64,000 nucleotides of DNA. It comes from Ga0077555 sp963761475. GTDB taxonomy: Bacteria; Pseudomonadota; Alphaproteobacteria; Rhizobiales; Hyphomicrobiaceae. The translations under genes were made by a program, and so were the position numbers. The stretch lies in assembly GCA_963761475.1 (NCBI GenBank), contig CAVXGT010000017.1, positions 1 to 64,000 of the forward strand. Direction: 5' to 3'. Below, in pieces: positions 18,001 to 26,531 of the stretch. Each line of letters begins with the position of its first letter. Positions within the stretch are counted from its first letter, which is position 1. Below the pieces are notes generated by a model. That model saw only the letters and a program-made list of their open reading frames with translations. It had not been told where the DNA came from and ran no database searches.

Positions 18001-18308
18001 TGCTGATAGTCCACATCGTAGACGAGCAGACCGATGCTGGACACGGCGGCGGCCTTACGCTCACTGCCGTTGATTGCACCAGCAACAAAAGCGGGGCCAT
18101 CTTTCTTCTGGTCGGCACGATGGTTGCTGAACAGGTCGAGGAATTGGAAAAAGTTCAGGTCTTGGCGCACCCACGTCCGAGAGTGTGCGGTGTTGGCGCG
18201 CGAGACGATGAAGTTGTGGGTTTCGATGAGCATCGTCGGCGCGACTGGCGCGCCAAGCGCTTGTTCGGAAACGGTTCTTAGGTCTTGACTTCGGCTGGTA
18301 TTGGTCAT
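15003..18308 (-). pseudogene. P4-like primase-helicase (AEP-type primase, zinc finger, D5-type NTPase), two frameshifts
   Basis: About 1,100 residues once two single-base shifts are corrected. The N-terminal half carries a primase-like domain (SSIGLLVYDVDYQQ with an Asp pair; SDPSRIHYLPSHP). A CHC2-like zinc finger follows (CPFPHDSADN and WCIDCKG). The second half is a superfamily 3/D5-like (DUF5906-type) helicase with Walker A VRGEPGSGKT, Walker B LMIVFEEAAF and the NNEHFAHIKQGDRRY region. Frame changes are needed near 16527 (one extra base between FTFDPR and VASDNFSN) and near 15178 (one missing base in a run of four). Without the second, the protein stops at 15125; with it, a coiled-coil tail (KRLKTELQEATERLAELPGE) continues to TGA at 15003-15005. 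The start at 18308 has GGAG nine bases upstream. Such proteins start replication of phage satellites and plasmids at iterons. The shifts may be sequencing errors. Confidence 0.8.
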
Positions 18309-18860
18309 AGATTTAAACTCCATACAAGATCATGCCCGGTGCCCGCTTCCAACGGGGCCGGGCGCTTTGTTTGTGCGCTCCGGCATTGGGCCAAAAGTTA
18401 ATGTAACCCTAAAAGCGTTCGTGTTCAAGATGTTGGCCCGGCGCGCTGTTAAGTCGCTTCCAAGTAGCCGTTGCAACCAGCGCAGAGCACGCGAAAATGC
18501 GCTACAGGCGGCGTTCGCATTCGGGCGCGCTGGGTATGGTCGCGCGCGAAGAAAGCCGCTAGCGGGGCTCCTACGGGGCAGGAAACGCTACCCTGATAAG
18601 CTGTCATCGAGGCAAGCCACCACGCACGCCCCCTGGCATCGCGCTAGGCGCCAGCGCGCGTCGTCGTAGTTGTGGTCGGTGGTAGCGTGTCGTGGTGCTA
18701 TGAGGGCAGATTGCTGTCCTGGCGCGCCGCTCCAGCGTCATCTCGCAGCGGCCATCGTCTAAGGACGCGGGCGCGCTATTCTCGATCTTTTTGTTCTCTT
18801 ATCGTTCGAACGGAGGCGTCGTGCCCAATCGGCCACGACGGCGCACGATTGGATGTCACA
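18309..18860. other. Region upstream of the primase-helicase, no gene recognised
   Basis: Contains the promoter of the leftward primase gene by position. A GC hairpin of the form GCCCGG...CCGGGC near 18335-18365 lies in its leader and could act in attenuation. No open frame here has coding character. Confidence 0.4.
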
Positions 18861-19001
18861 GTAGAGCACTCCCTGTTTTTCGAGCAAGCTCAGTGGAGTC
18901 CACTCAGCTTGGGGCCATGTTCTTGGGCTGTTCAGGGGTGTCGGGGAAAATTTATGCTGCAAAATCAATGTGGTGAGGCTTCTACCAAGGGAGTGCTCTA
19001 C
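18861..19001. repeat. 14-bp inverted repeat that includes tRNA-Thr sequence
   Basis: GTAGAGCACTCCCT at 18861-18874 is repeated inverted as AGGGAGTGCTCTAC at 18988-19001, 113 bp apart. The right copy is part of the D-arm and anticodon stem of the tRNA-Thr half. The left copy is therefore a fragment of the same tRNA in reverse orientation. This could be a recombination scar or att-related sequence. Confidence 0.75.
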
Positions 19002-19018
19002 CACTGAGCGACGGCAGC
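18984..19018 (-). tRNA. 5' half of tRNA-Thr(GGT), cut at the anticodon loop
   Basis: On the minus strand the sequence starts GCTGCCG (acceptor strand), continues with the D-arm GCTCAGTGGTAGAGC, then anticodon stem CTCCC and loop TTGGTA. From 18983 leftward the expected GGGAG stem, T-arm and CCA end are absent and unrelated sequence begins. A short GCAGC near 18957 can pair with the acceptor but there is no T-arm, so this is not a whole tRNA. tRNA anticodon loops are known crossover sites for integrases, so this is the likely chromosome-island junction. Confidence 0.7.
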
Positions 19019-19233
19019 ATAACGCACTGACCGCCTCGAGCGCTAAGCGCCGCGTGGCGGTCATTGCAGTCGGTGGTTAACTGCCACACGACCGCGACGC
19101 TGGCAAGTTCGTTTCGGGGGATTGTAGTTTGTTCTTTATTTGTTCCAAAACGTGCGCTAGCATTCAACTATTGGACAGGATCCCCCGTCCTCGGGACGAC
19201 GTCGCCCTGTTCGGGCTGGCAGAGACGGTCATC

Positions 19234-20352
19234 ATGAGCATCACAGACGATCATGACGTGCGAGCCCCGGAGCAGAGATCGGACCTTGTTGCGGCGGAGC
19301 TGCGGCGTGGCCGCGGCGCCCGCTCCAACGCCAGTGGCCGCTTCGAGGCCATCGCCCGCACAGCATTTGACGACGGATGGCAATCGCTGGCTGAGTTGTC
19401 GCCATGGCGGACCGAGGTGCGGGACGAAACGGCCAGGAGCATCATCTCCAGCAACGACAGCCCAGACCTGTCTTTCGACCAGTCGATCAATCCCTACCGG
19501 GGCTGCGAGCATGGCTGCATCTACTGCTACGCCCGGCCAACGCACGCCTATCTCGGCCACTCCGCAGGACTGGATTTCGAGACCATACTCTATGCCAAGG
19601 TCAACGCCCCTCGCTTGCTCGAGCAAGAGCTGGCACGCCCCGGCTATCAACCCAAGACCATTGCGCTCGGCGCCGTGACCGATCCCTATCAGCCGATCGA
19701 GCGAAAGCGCGGCATCACCCGCGCCATCCTGGAGGTGCTCGACGCCACCAGCCATCCCGTCGGTATCGTCACCAAGTCGGCAGGCATCGTCCGCGATATC
19801 GATCTACTGTCGTCGTTGGCAAGTCGCCGCCTCGTCAAGGTGGCGATATCCCTCACCACTCTCGATCCCGCGCTCGCGCGCAGCATGGAGCCGAGAGCTG
19901 CAACCCCTCAACGCCGCCTCGAGGCGATCCGTCAATTGGCGGCAGCCGGCATTCCCGTCACCGTCATGGTCGCGCCAATCGTGCCTGCGCTCAACGATTC
20001 GGAGATCGAGGCCATTCTTGCAACAGCGCGGGAAGCTGGCGCGAGCGAAGCCGGCTACGTGCTCCTCCGCCTTCCCCTCGAACTCAAAACTCTGTTTCGC
20101 GAATGGCTTGAGACGGATTTTCCCGATCGCGCCAAGCGCGTCATTTCGGTGCTGCGCAGCATGCATGGCGGTCGCGACTATGTGTCGGCGTTCGGTCATC
20201 GCCAGCGGGGCAGCGGCCCCTATGCCGACCAGATCGCGGTCCGTTTCCGGCTGGCCTTGAAGCGCCTCGGCCTAAACACGCGCAATCTACGCCTGCGCAC
20301 GGACGCGTTCGTGCCGCCTGTCATCCAAGGCGGCCAATATCGCCTTCTTTGA
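19234..20352 (+). CDS. Radical SAM protein of the PA0069/Rv2578c family
   Basis: A 372-residue radical SAM enzyme. The [4Fe-4S] motif is CEHGCIYC (Cys at about residues 91, 95 and 98), with the family's Cx3Cx2C spacing. Flanking family blocks are SINPYRGC, YARPTHAYL, GAVTDPYQPIE, ITKSAGI-like VTKSAGIVRD, and PRAATPQRRLEAI. The family is related in sequence to spore photoproduct lyase, but its reaction is unknown. The ATG at 19234 is preferred; the frame extends upstream to 19129 without family similarity. It is the first chromosomal gene after the island junction and stands alone. Confidence 0.88.
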   Translation: MSITDDHDVRAPEQRSDLVAAELRRGRGARSNASGRFEAIARTAFDDGWQSLAELSPWRTEVRDETARSIISSNDSPDLSFDQSINPYRGCEHGCIYCYARPTHAYLGHSAGLDFETILYAKVNAPRLLEQELARPGYQPKTIALGAVTDPYQPIERKRGITRAILEVLDATSHPVGIVTKSAGIVRDIDLLSSLASRRLVKVAISLTTLDPALARSMEPRAATPQRRLEAIRQLAAAGIPVTVMVAPIVPALNDSEIEAILATAREAGASEAGYVLLRLPLELKTLFREWLETDFPDRAKRVISVLRSMHGGRDYVSAFGHRQRGSGPYADQIAVRFRLALKRLGLNTRNLRLRTDAFVPPVIQGGQYRLL

Positions 20353-20519
20353 GCGCCGGGAGGTAAGTACGTTCTTCCGAGGGTCCCGGCGCCGGTCATG
20401 CGGCGGAGAGGCAACAGCCAAGCTCCGGAACTAACGCGTGAGCCCTATGCGGACCTTGCCTAAGTCCCGGGCATACCGCTACAATCTATTCGGGGCAGGG
20501 CAATGAGGCACGTTTCAGT

Positions 20520-21535
20520 ATGTCTACCCTCGTTGCGCCTCTTACCCAGGCGTGCCCGACGTTTTCGTGTCTGCCACACTTGGCCCGGCCGGTTCGCGCA
20601 GCCAGTGCGACCATCGCCCGACGGCGTGTCGCATTCGAACCGAACACCCTCCGTTGGCTCCTGGCGATGGTGCTGGCCGTGCTGGCGTTATGCGCCCGCC
20701 ATGGCCCGGCGATGGCCCAGGAGCGCACCCTGTGCGTCCACGATGTCGGCCCTGGCCAGCATCTCAATGTGCGCAAGGCGCCGACATTGACGGCTACAAT
20801 CTTGGCGCGCCTACCCTCCGACACGTGCGGCATAAAGCTGGTCGGCCGCTGCCAGGGCAATTGGTGCGAAATGGCGCACGGCGAGCGCCAAGGCTGGGTC
20901 GACACTCGCTATATCGGCGTGTTCGAATACCCGCCCGATGAGCAACAGGTCCGGGCGCCACCCGATGCGGCAAGCGCAGTCTCTGCCAGTGCGCCGGCCT
21001 CGGATGCGCCGCAGCCGTCGGCGCCATCAGTGCAGCCCACTGAAGTCGCCGCGGCCGACCGGACCCAGTCACGGACCCAGTCATCAGCCGGGCGACGCCA
21101 GGCAAAACCGCGCAGTCCGGTGTTCAAAGCTCGCCCCACAGCTCGCCCCACAGCTCGCCCCACAGCTCGCCCCACAGCTCGCCCCCGCGCCCCACAGCTC
21201 GCCCCACAGCTCGCCCCACAGCTCGCCATGCAGCAAGCCGCGCGCTGAAAAGCCACCCTCCGTACCATCGTACCCCGGCCTGTGTGGTGCGCGTTGCCGG
21301 CTGGGACACCTTGCGACTGCGCGCTGGCCCCGGCACGCGTTTCCGCGAGATCGGACGCATTCCGCCCTGGTCGTGCCACGTTCACCAACTCGGTGGATGT
21401 GAGGGCGAGTGGTGCCGCGTTGCCTGGCATGGCCGTTCGGGCTGGGTGAACACCTTCCACCTGGAAACCGATCGATCGCCAGCCCCCCGCTCCCGGTGGT
21501 GGCGGTCCGTTGTCCTCGCATTCTGCCAATTCTGA
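20520..21535 (+). pseudogene. Secreted protein with two SH3-like domains, joined by a frame-broken repeat linker
   Basis: A hydrophobic segment at about residues 44-66 (LRWLLAMVLAVLALCARHG...AMA) acts as signal peptide or anchor. The first bacterial SH3 domain follows (LNVRKAPTLTATILARLPSDTCG...GWVDTRYIG). A low-complexity Ala/Pro/Thr/Arg linker comes next. The second SH3 domain lies in another frame (DTLRLRAGPGTRFREIGRIPPWSC...GWVNTFHLE) and ends at 21535. The two halves meet in a 12-bp tandem repeat, where one unit is 20 bp long; the extra 8 bp cause the frame change. As written the protein stops at 21248. SH3b domains usually bind peptidoglycan or protein ligands in the envelope. The next gene encodes an envelope J-domain protein with a similar N-terminal style, so the two may work together. 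Confidence 0.65.
21130..21229 (+). repeat. 12-bp tandem repeat with one irregular 20-bp unit
   Basis: CTCGCCCCACAG recurs at 21130, 21142, 21154, 21166, 21198 and 21210, with a decayed copy at 21222. The unit at 21178-21197 is 20 bp, that is 12 plus 8. Each unit codes a four-residue ARPT step. Because 8 is not a multiple of three, the irregular unit changes the reading frame of the SH3-domain gene. Confidence 0.9.
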
Positions 21536-21664
21536 GCATAGCGCGAGCACCAGTCCCAGCCGGACGGCAAACCGGGCGCAACCCGACAATAGCCTCATCA
21601 TGGCCGCAAATCCGCCAATCTCCGCGTCGACGGTAGTGTCGAGACGAGGTCCGGGCTTGGGGGA

Positions 21665-23386
21665 GTGACCGGCGTGCACGAGACGACCGAAAGGCAGGGG
21701 CCGCAGCCCCATGGAGTGCGGAAAACGCACAGTCGTGCGATGCGCCGGGTGGCTGCGCGCCGCTCTTGTTTGGCGCGTTTGCTCATGAGCGGAACCGCAC
21801 TCCTGCTGGCGGTCGCAGCCCAGCTCACAGTCCCGCCGCAATCCGCGCACGCCGCGGAATGGGTCACCATGCCCTACACTTGCACGGTCGTGCGCGGCAG
21901 GATCGTCCTGCGCCAGTCGTCCATGCAGCGTCTGCGCATATTCGGCCCGCGCGAGGAACGCGCCATAGCCGTGTGTGATGGCCCGGTGGCGAGATCGGGA
22001 CAGTGCCAGCCACTCACCATCCATCGTTTCGTATTCGATTGCGGTGGCGACCGCGTGCACTGGGTGAAGGCTGCAGCCAGTGCGTCTCGGAGCGGCCGCT
22101 GGCGGATTACCCGAGCAGGCAACCGTCTGGTGCTTCACGCCGCCGGCTCTGCGACCGCTTCGGGCAGGCGCGACCGTCAGGCCCTGCCGGTTGGGTTCGC
22201 GCCTCCACCAGGGAATGGCTTCAGTTTCGTTCATTCCACAGCCGAGAAAGGGCCGCCGCCGATGGCGCAAGTGCGACCGCGGTCGCAGCCGCAACGCCCG
22301 CCAGGCCCCGAACAGCCGAGCCCGGCGCCGAAGCCGTCCACGCCAATGCAGGCGCCGTTGTACGACCAAAGCCGATTGATGGAGGAACTCTCCGAGTCAG
22401 CCGCCGTCCGATCGCTGGGCGAGCTGCCCGACGCCATGCTTTGGCAAGCCTCTGGCGATGCGACTGCCATCGAGCCGGGAGTGGGAGAGCGCTGGCAGGT
22501 GTCCGTCTCCCTCGCGCCGCCCTACGCTCCCGAGCAGTCGTGGCTCACGTCGCTGCGCCCGCCGGCCGCGGCAAGTGTCACCATGCTCCTGGCCTTCGGC
22601 GGCGTTTTGCTGTCGGCAGGCGCCGTTGTTGCGCGCCAGCGACTTGTCTCGCGGATGGCCGGCGGCGATCGCGCTGTCGTAGAGGCCGGCGACACCGCAT
22701 CGCATGGCGACATACCCCCGCCGCCGAGACCGACCGTTGCCCCGCGACAGGTCTGCGATCTCGGCGCAGCCGAGGCCGAGCCCGGGATCGATATCGCAGC
22801 GGCCATAGCTGCGGGAACGTCGCAAGCGACGACCGGGACGGCCGCGAGCAGCCCTGCCCACGCCGCAGCCTCTCACCCTGCCGGAGATGCGGCAGCACTC
22901 GACCGCCTGCAGGACTTGAGGGCGACGGCGGAGGCCTTGCGGGGCATTGTTGGCCAGATCGTCGCCGATCACGTTCCCGACGGACCGCTCCGCGCCATGT
23001 TGATCGACGAGCTGGCCGCCATTGGTGCGCGCCTTGATGGGTCCGATCTCGCCGTCGCCCTGGCGACCGACGATGGCGACGCGGCGACGGCCATCTACGC
23101 CCAGGCCGTCGTTGATCTCGAGCGCGCGCGCACCCTGGCCCTGATCGAGCACGACCGTGGCGTGACCACCCGCGAGGATGCCGCTAGCCTCGCCGGCGGC
23201 CGGGAGGAAGCGTGTGCGTTTCTCGGTGTCAATCCGAATGCGTCCAACGATGTCGTCAAGAAGGTCGTGATGGCGCTGCGCCAGAACTGGCATCCCGATC
23301 TCGCCAACAGCGAGGCTGACCGGCAGATGCGCGAGACGCGCATCAAGCAGATCAATGCCGCCTGGGATCTGATCCGCGGCAGCTGA
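21665..23386 (+). CDS. Membrane-anchored protein with C-terminal J domain
   Basis: A 573-residue protein. A signal peptide or first helix lies at about 37-63 (LARLLMSGTALLLAVAAQL...AHAAEW). A Cys-containing periplasmic region (YTCTVV, AVCDG, FDCGG) follows and then a Pro-rich linker. A second membrane helix is at about 300-325 (ASVTMLLAFGGVLLSAGAVV). The long cytoplasmic part ends in a J domain (AFLGVNPNASNDVVKKVVMALRQNWHPDLAN) with the HPD tripeptide that stimulates DnaK ATPase. The layout suggests a sensor or envelope factor that recruits DnaK to the inner membrane. The start is GTG or an early ATG; the GTG-proximal choice at 21665 is uncertain. No partner chaperone gene is nearby. Confidence 0.7.
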   Translation: MTGVHETTERQGPQPHGVRKTHSRAMRRVAARRSCLARLLMSGTALLLAVAAQLTVPPQSAHAAEWVTMPYTCTVVRGRIVLRQSSMQRLRIFGPREERAIAVCDGPVARSGQCQPLTIHRFVFDCGGDRVHWVKAAASASRSGRWRITRAGNRLVLHAAGSATASGRRDRQALPVGFAPPPGNGFSFVHSTAEKGPPPMAQVRPRSQPQRPPGPEQPSPAPKPSTPMQAPLYDQSRLMEELSESAAVRSLGELPDAMLWQASGDATAIEPGVGERWQVSVSLAPPYAPEQSWLTSLRPPAAASVTMLLAFGGVLLSAGAVVARQRLVSRMAGGDRAVVEAGDTASHGDIPPPPRPTVAPRQVCDLGAAEAEPGIDIAAAIAAGTSQATTGTAASSPAHAAASHPAGDAAALDRLQDLRATAEALRGIVGQIVADHVPDGPLRAMLIDELAAIGARLDGSDLAVALATDDGDAATAIYAQAVVDLERARTLALIEHDRGVTTREDAASLAGGREEACAFLGVNPNASNDVVKKVVMALRQNWHPDLANSEADRQMRETRIKQINAAWDLIRGS

Positions 23387-23572
23387 GCCTGCGTGCTGCG
23401 GCTTTCACGGTGTTCTCGACGGGCTACAACCCAGATGGCGCCGAGGCCCGACTTGTGGTGTGATCAAAGGGCTTCGCCTTGGGCGGCGCGTGTCCGGGTG
23501 AGCGCAAGGCGTCTCGCAAGGGCTCCATGCCGCTGCCGCTCCCACCTCGACCGCACCCATTGGAAATCTGCC

Positions 23573-24912
23573 ATGCCAGCCAGCGCCGTAACCGCCATCA
23601 CCGCAACCCTGGACCAAATCGTTGCCGAGAATGAGCGGTTGCGCGCCTTCACCACCGTCCTCGGTGATACGGCACTTTCCGAAGCGCAATTGGCCGACAC
23701 GCGCGCCGCGAAGGGCGATACCGGCCGCACCCTTCACGCCATGCCGATCGCCATCAAGGACATCATCGATGTCGGCGGCGTCGTCTCCGGCTGCGGATCA
23801 CTGACCCGGCGCAATGCTCCTGCCGCCGAGCGGGACGCCCATGTCGTCGCCCGGCTCCGGGCATCCGGCGCCATCATTCCAGCCAAGACCCACACCGTCG
23901 AGTTTGCATTCGGCGGGTACGGCACGAACGTCACCGTCGGCACGCCCTGGAACCCTTGGGATCGCAAAGTCCATCGTATTCCCGGCGGCTCGTCGTCTGG
24001 CTCGGGCGTCGCGGTGGGTGCAGGCCTGCTGCCGGCAGCGCTGGGCACGGACACTGGCGGCTCCGTTCGCATTCCCGCGGCCTTGTGCGGCTGTGTGGGC
24101 TTGAAGACCTCGGTCGGCCGCGTCAGTCGGGCAGGCGTCGCCCCCCTGTCGCAGCTTCTCAACTCGATCGGGCCGCTTGCCCGCGACGTTCGCACCGCCG
24201 CCCTTGTCTTCAATGCCATGCAGGGGCCCGATCCGGCAGACCCGACCACGGCAGCGATCGAGCCCGTGGATGGCATGGCCGACCTCGACCGCTCGATTGC
24301 GGGACTGCGCATCGCCCGCATTGGCGACGCCGATCTCCCCCTGATGGACGCCGAGACGCGTGCCGATTTCGCCGCTGCCGCCGATCGCCTCGCTGGTCTC
24401 GGCGCCCGCCTCGAGCCCGTCACCCTGCCGGGCTCGATCGACGGCTGGGGTAATCTGTGCGGCCAATTCATCGCCTCGGAAGGCTACGCCAACTGGCAGG
24501 CATTGGCCGATGACCCCGCCTCGGGTCTCGCCCCCCCATTCGCGCCCGCATGCTCTCCGGGCGTGCCATTGGCGCTGCGCAGTACCTGCAGATGCTCGAG
24601 GCGCGCAAGACGGCCATTCGCCAGTTTCTCTCGTCCATCGATCGTCTCGATGCGTTGATCCTGCCGACCATACCCTTCCCCGCGATTCCGGTGTCGGAGG
24701 TCGACGAGTCCAGGGCACCGATGGCGCTCTACACCCGCTGGGTCAATTACCTGAACCTTGCAGCCATCGCCGTCCCGACATCGCTGTCGAGCAAGGGCCT
24801 GCCGTTGAGCCTTCAGATCGTCGTGCGTCGCTTCGACGAGCCGCTGGCACTGCGCATCGCCAGCGCCTTCGAGCGCTCCCGCGGCGCCTTTCCGACGCCG
24901 CCGCCGGCCTGA
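23573..24912 (+). CDS. Amidase (amidase-signature family), one-base frameshift
   Basis: An amidohydrolase of about 446 residues with the Ser-cisSer-Lys triad of the family: Lys in PIAIKDIIDVGG, cis-Ser in PGGSSSGSGVAVGAG, and the nucleophilic Ser in GTDTGGSVRIPAALCG. It should hydrolyse an amide of unknown identity. The frame breaks in a run of seven C at 24531-24537; adding one C joins GLAPP to IRARMLSGRAIGAAQYL, as the family requires. The total span is two bases over a multiple of three, which fits one missing base. A homopolymer error is more likely than a dead gene. The start ATG at 23573 is the one closest to the conserved region; the upstream frame has no similarity. Confidence 0.8.
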
Positions 24913-25107
24913 TCCGAGCCCGCCGGCGATGCCGAGCCTCAATCTCGTCCGGATCGGCACCTTTCGTGGCTGCTGCCCCAGGCCAGAAACTCGCCGCGTT
25001 GAAGCCCTAACCCCAAGTTCCAGTTACCTTAAAATCAGGCAACCCGCGCTTCCCGGCGCCCAGCCTCCAAATTTCGCGTATGTTGCTGGGCGCCAATAGT
25101 ATCCATT

Positions 25108-25884
25108 GTGTTTGGGCGTGATAGTCTCGTGAAAACAAGTACTGCCGGAGCGCCTGCCGTGCTGGACGCACTGCAACTCGCAATTCTCAACCGCTTTCCG
25201 CCGCCGCCGATCGACGAGCGCGAAGCAGCCTATGCGCATGCCAGCAAATTATCGCGGCTGCTGGGACCGGAATGGGTCGACAGCCTGAAGGGCCAAGTCG
25301 TTGCCGATTTTGGCTGCGGTCACGGCCATGAGTGCGTCGAACTTGCCCCGCTGGCGGCCAAGGTCGTTGGTGTCGACATCGAGCCCAACGCCCGCGCCAT
25401 CGCGGTCGAACGCACGGCGCACCTGCCCAACGTCGTCATCACCGACCGCCTAGATGAGCCGGTCGATACCATCATTTCCCTCGATGCTTTCGAGCATTTC
25501 GCGGACCCCGAGATGATCCTTCGCCTGATGGCAGAGGCCTTGAAGCCCGGCGGCCGCATCATCGCGAGTTTCGGCCCCACCTGGTATCACCCCCTTGGGG
25601 GCCACTTTTTCAGTGTGTTCCCCTGGTCTCACCTGATCTTTTCCGATAGCGCCCTGCTGCGCTGGCGCCAGCGCTACCGGCCTGATCGGCCAAAGCGCTT
25701 GAGCGACGTGGAAGGCGGCCTCAATCGCATGACGATTGCCCGCTTCGAGCGCATGGTGAAGACCTCAGGTCTCAGGATAGCCTCTTTCGAGCCGGTGCCC
25801 ATTCGCCCCCTGCGCTGGCTACATTCGCGCCTGACGCGCGAGTTCACGACGGCCATCGTCAGGGCGATTCTGGTCAAGGCCTGA
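25108..25884 (+). CDS. Class I SAM-dependent methyltransferase
   Basis: A 258-residue methyltransferase. Motif I is VVADFGCGHGHECVEL, the acidic ribose-binding loop is VVGVDIEPNARAI, and ISLDAFEHFADPEMILRLMAEALKPGGRII covers the usual motifs II and III. The substrate is not predictable. The GTG start at 25108 is accepted since the frame begins there; a TTG or later start is possible. It is flanked by unrelated genes. Confidence 0.8.
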   Translation: MFGRDSLVKTSTAGAPAVLDALQLAILNRFPPPPIDEREAAYAHASKLSRLLGPEWVDSLKGQVVADFGCGHGHECVELAPLAAKVVGVDIEPNARAIAVERTAHLPNVVITDRLDEPVDTIISLDAFEHFADPEMILRLMAEALKPGGRIIASFGPTWYHPLGGHFFSVFPWSHLIFSDSALLRWRQRYRPDRPKRLSDVEGGLNRMTIARFERMVKTSGLRIASFEPVPIRPLRWLHSRLTREFTTAIVRAILVKA

Positions 25885-26163
25885 CGCGTCCGCGCGCCGG
25901 CCGTGCTTGTGTGCCCGGCTTCGGGACCGCGATGGACCCCTCGAAGCCAGTTTGGCATGCCGTATCGCCCGGCCGCCTTGGGCTAACCCCGCGTTAAGAA
26001 TACAATTGGGATATCAGTTGTTTGGCGGAGATTATTCTGGCTCGCGAGGCTTTGTCGCCATAAATTGATCAAAGTTCAGTTTTATGGTAGTGACAGTTGC
26101 CCCGCTGTCCGGGGCACCGGGCAGAAGGCGCCGGCCCGATCGGTGCCCAATTCGAGTAGAGCC

Positions 26164-26442
26164 ATGTTCCGCCGCATCACCCGTCGAATCGCAGCCAAGC
26201 TATTGGGGCCGCTGGCCCGCGCCAGCCAGCTCGTTCTGGACGCCGAAGCCCGTCTTGCGCTGACCCCGCGGCTCCAGGAAGATATGGTTGTGGATATGCA
26301 ACGTGATGCGGTCCGACCGCGCGCGGCGGCGCATCTTCTGGTCTATGAGGGCGGACGGTCAGACCTCGCCGCCACTGTCCAGGGCCCGCTCGGCGGTCCA
26401 GTGCCGCTACAGCCTGTATCGGCATCAGCCAAGGCTATGTGA
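26164..26442 (+). CDS. Small hypothetical protein
   Basis: A 92-residue basic frame beginning MFRRITRRIAAKLLGPLARASQ, then VLDAEARLALTPRLQEDMVVD. No family known. Upstream GTAGAGCC offers a weak ribosome site. It lies alone before the acyltransferase gene. The amphipathic basic start suggests membrane contact, but the call rests only on frame length and bias. Confidence 0.35.
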   Translation: MFRRITRRIAAKLLGPLARASQLVLDAEARLALTPRLQEDMVVDMQRDAVRPRAAAHLLVYEGGRSDLAATVQGPLGGPVPLQPVSASAKAM

Positions 26443-26531
26443 TTCGTTAACCGAGAGATACTAAACAACTGCTTGGAAAGACTATTCCTTGGCGCGCATC
26501 GACCCAGAGCCGCCACGCGAGAGGATCGGTG

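Noticed and set aside
18940..19018. Complete tRNA gene
   Set aside because: The 5' acceptor, D-arm and anticodon 5' stem are fine, but there is no 3' anticodon strand, T-arm or CCA-proximal stem at a proper distance.
20909..22369. 486-residue minus-strand frame opposite the SH3 and J-domain genes
   Set aside because: It owes its length to the GC-rich repeat and has no domain; the plus-strand genes have signal peptides and family motifs.
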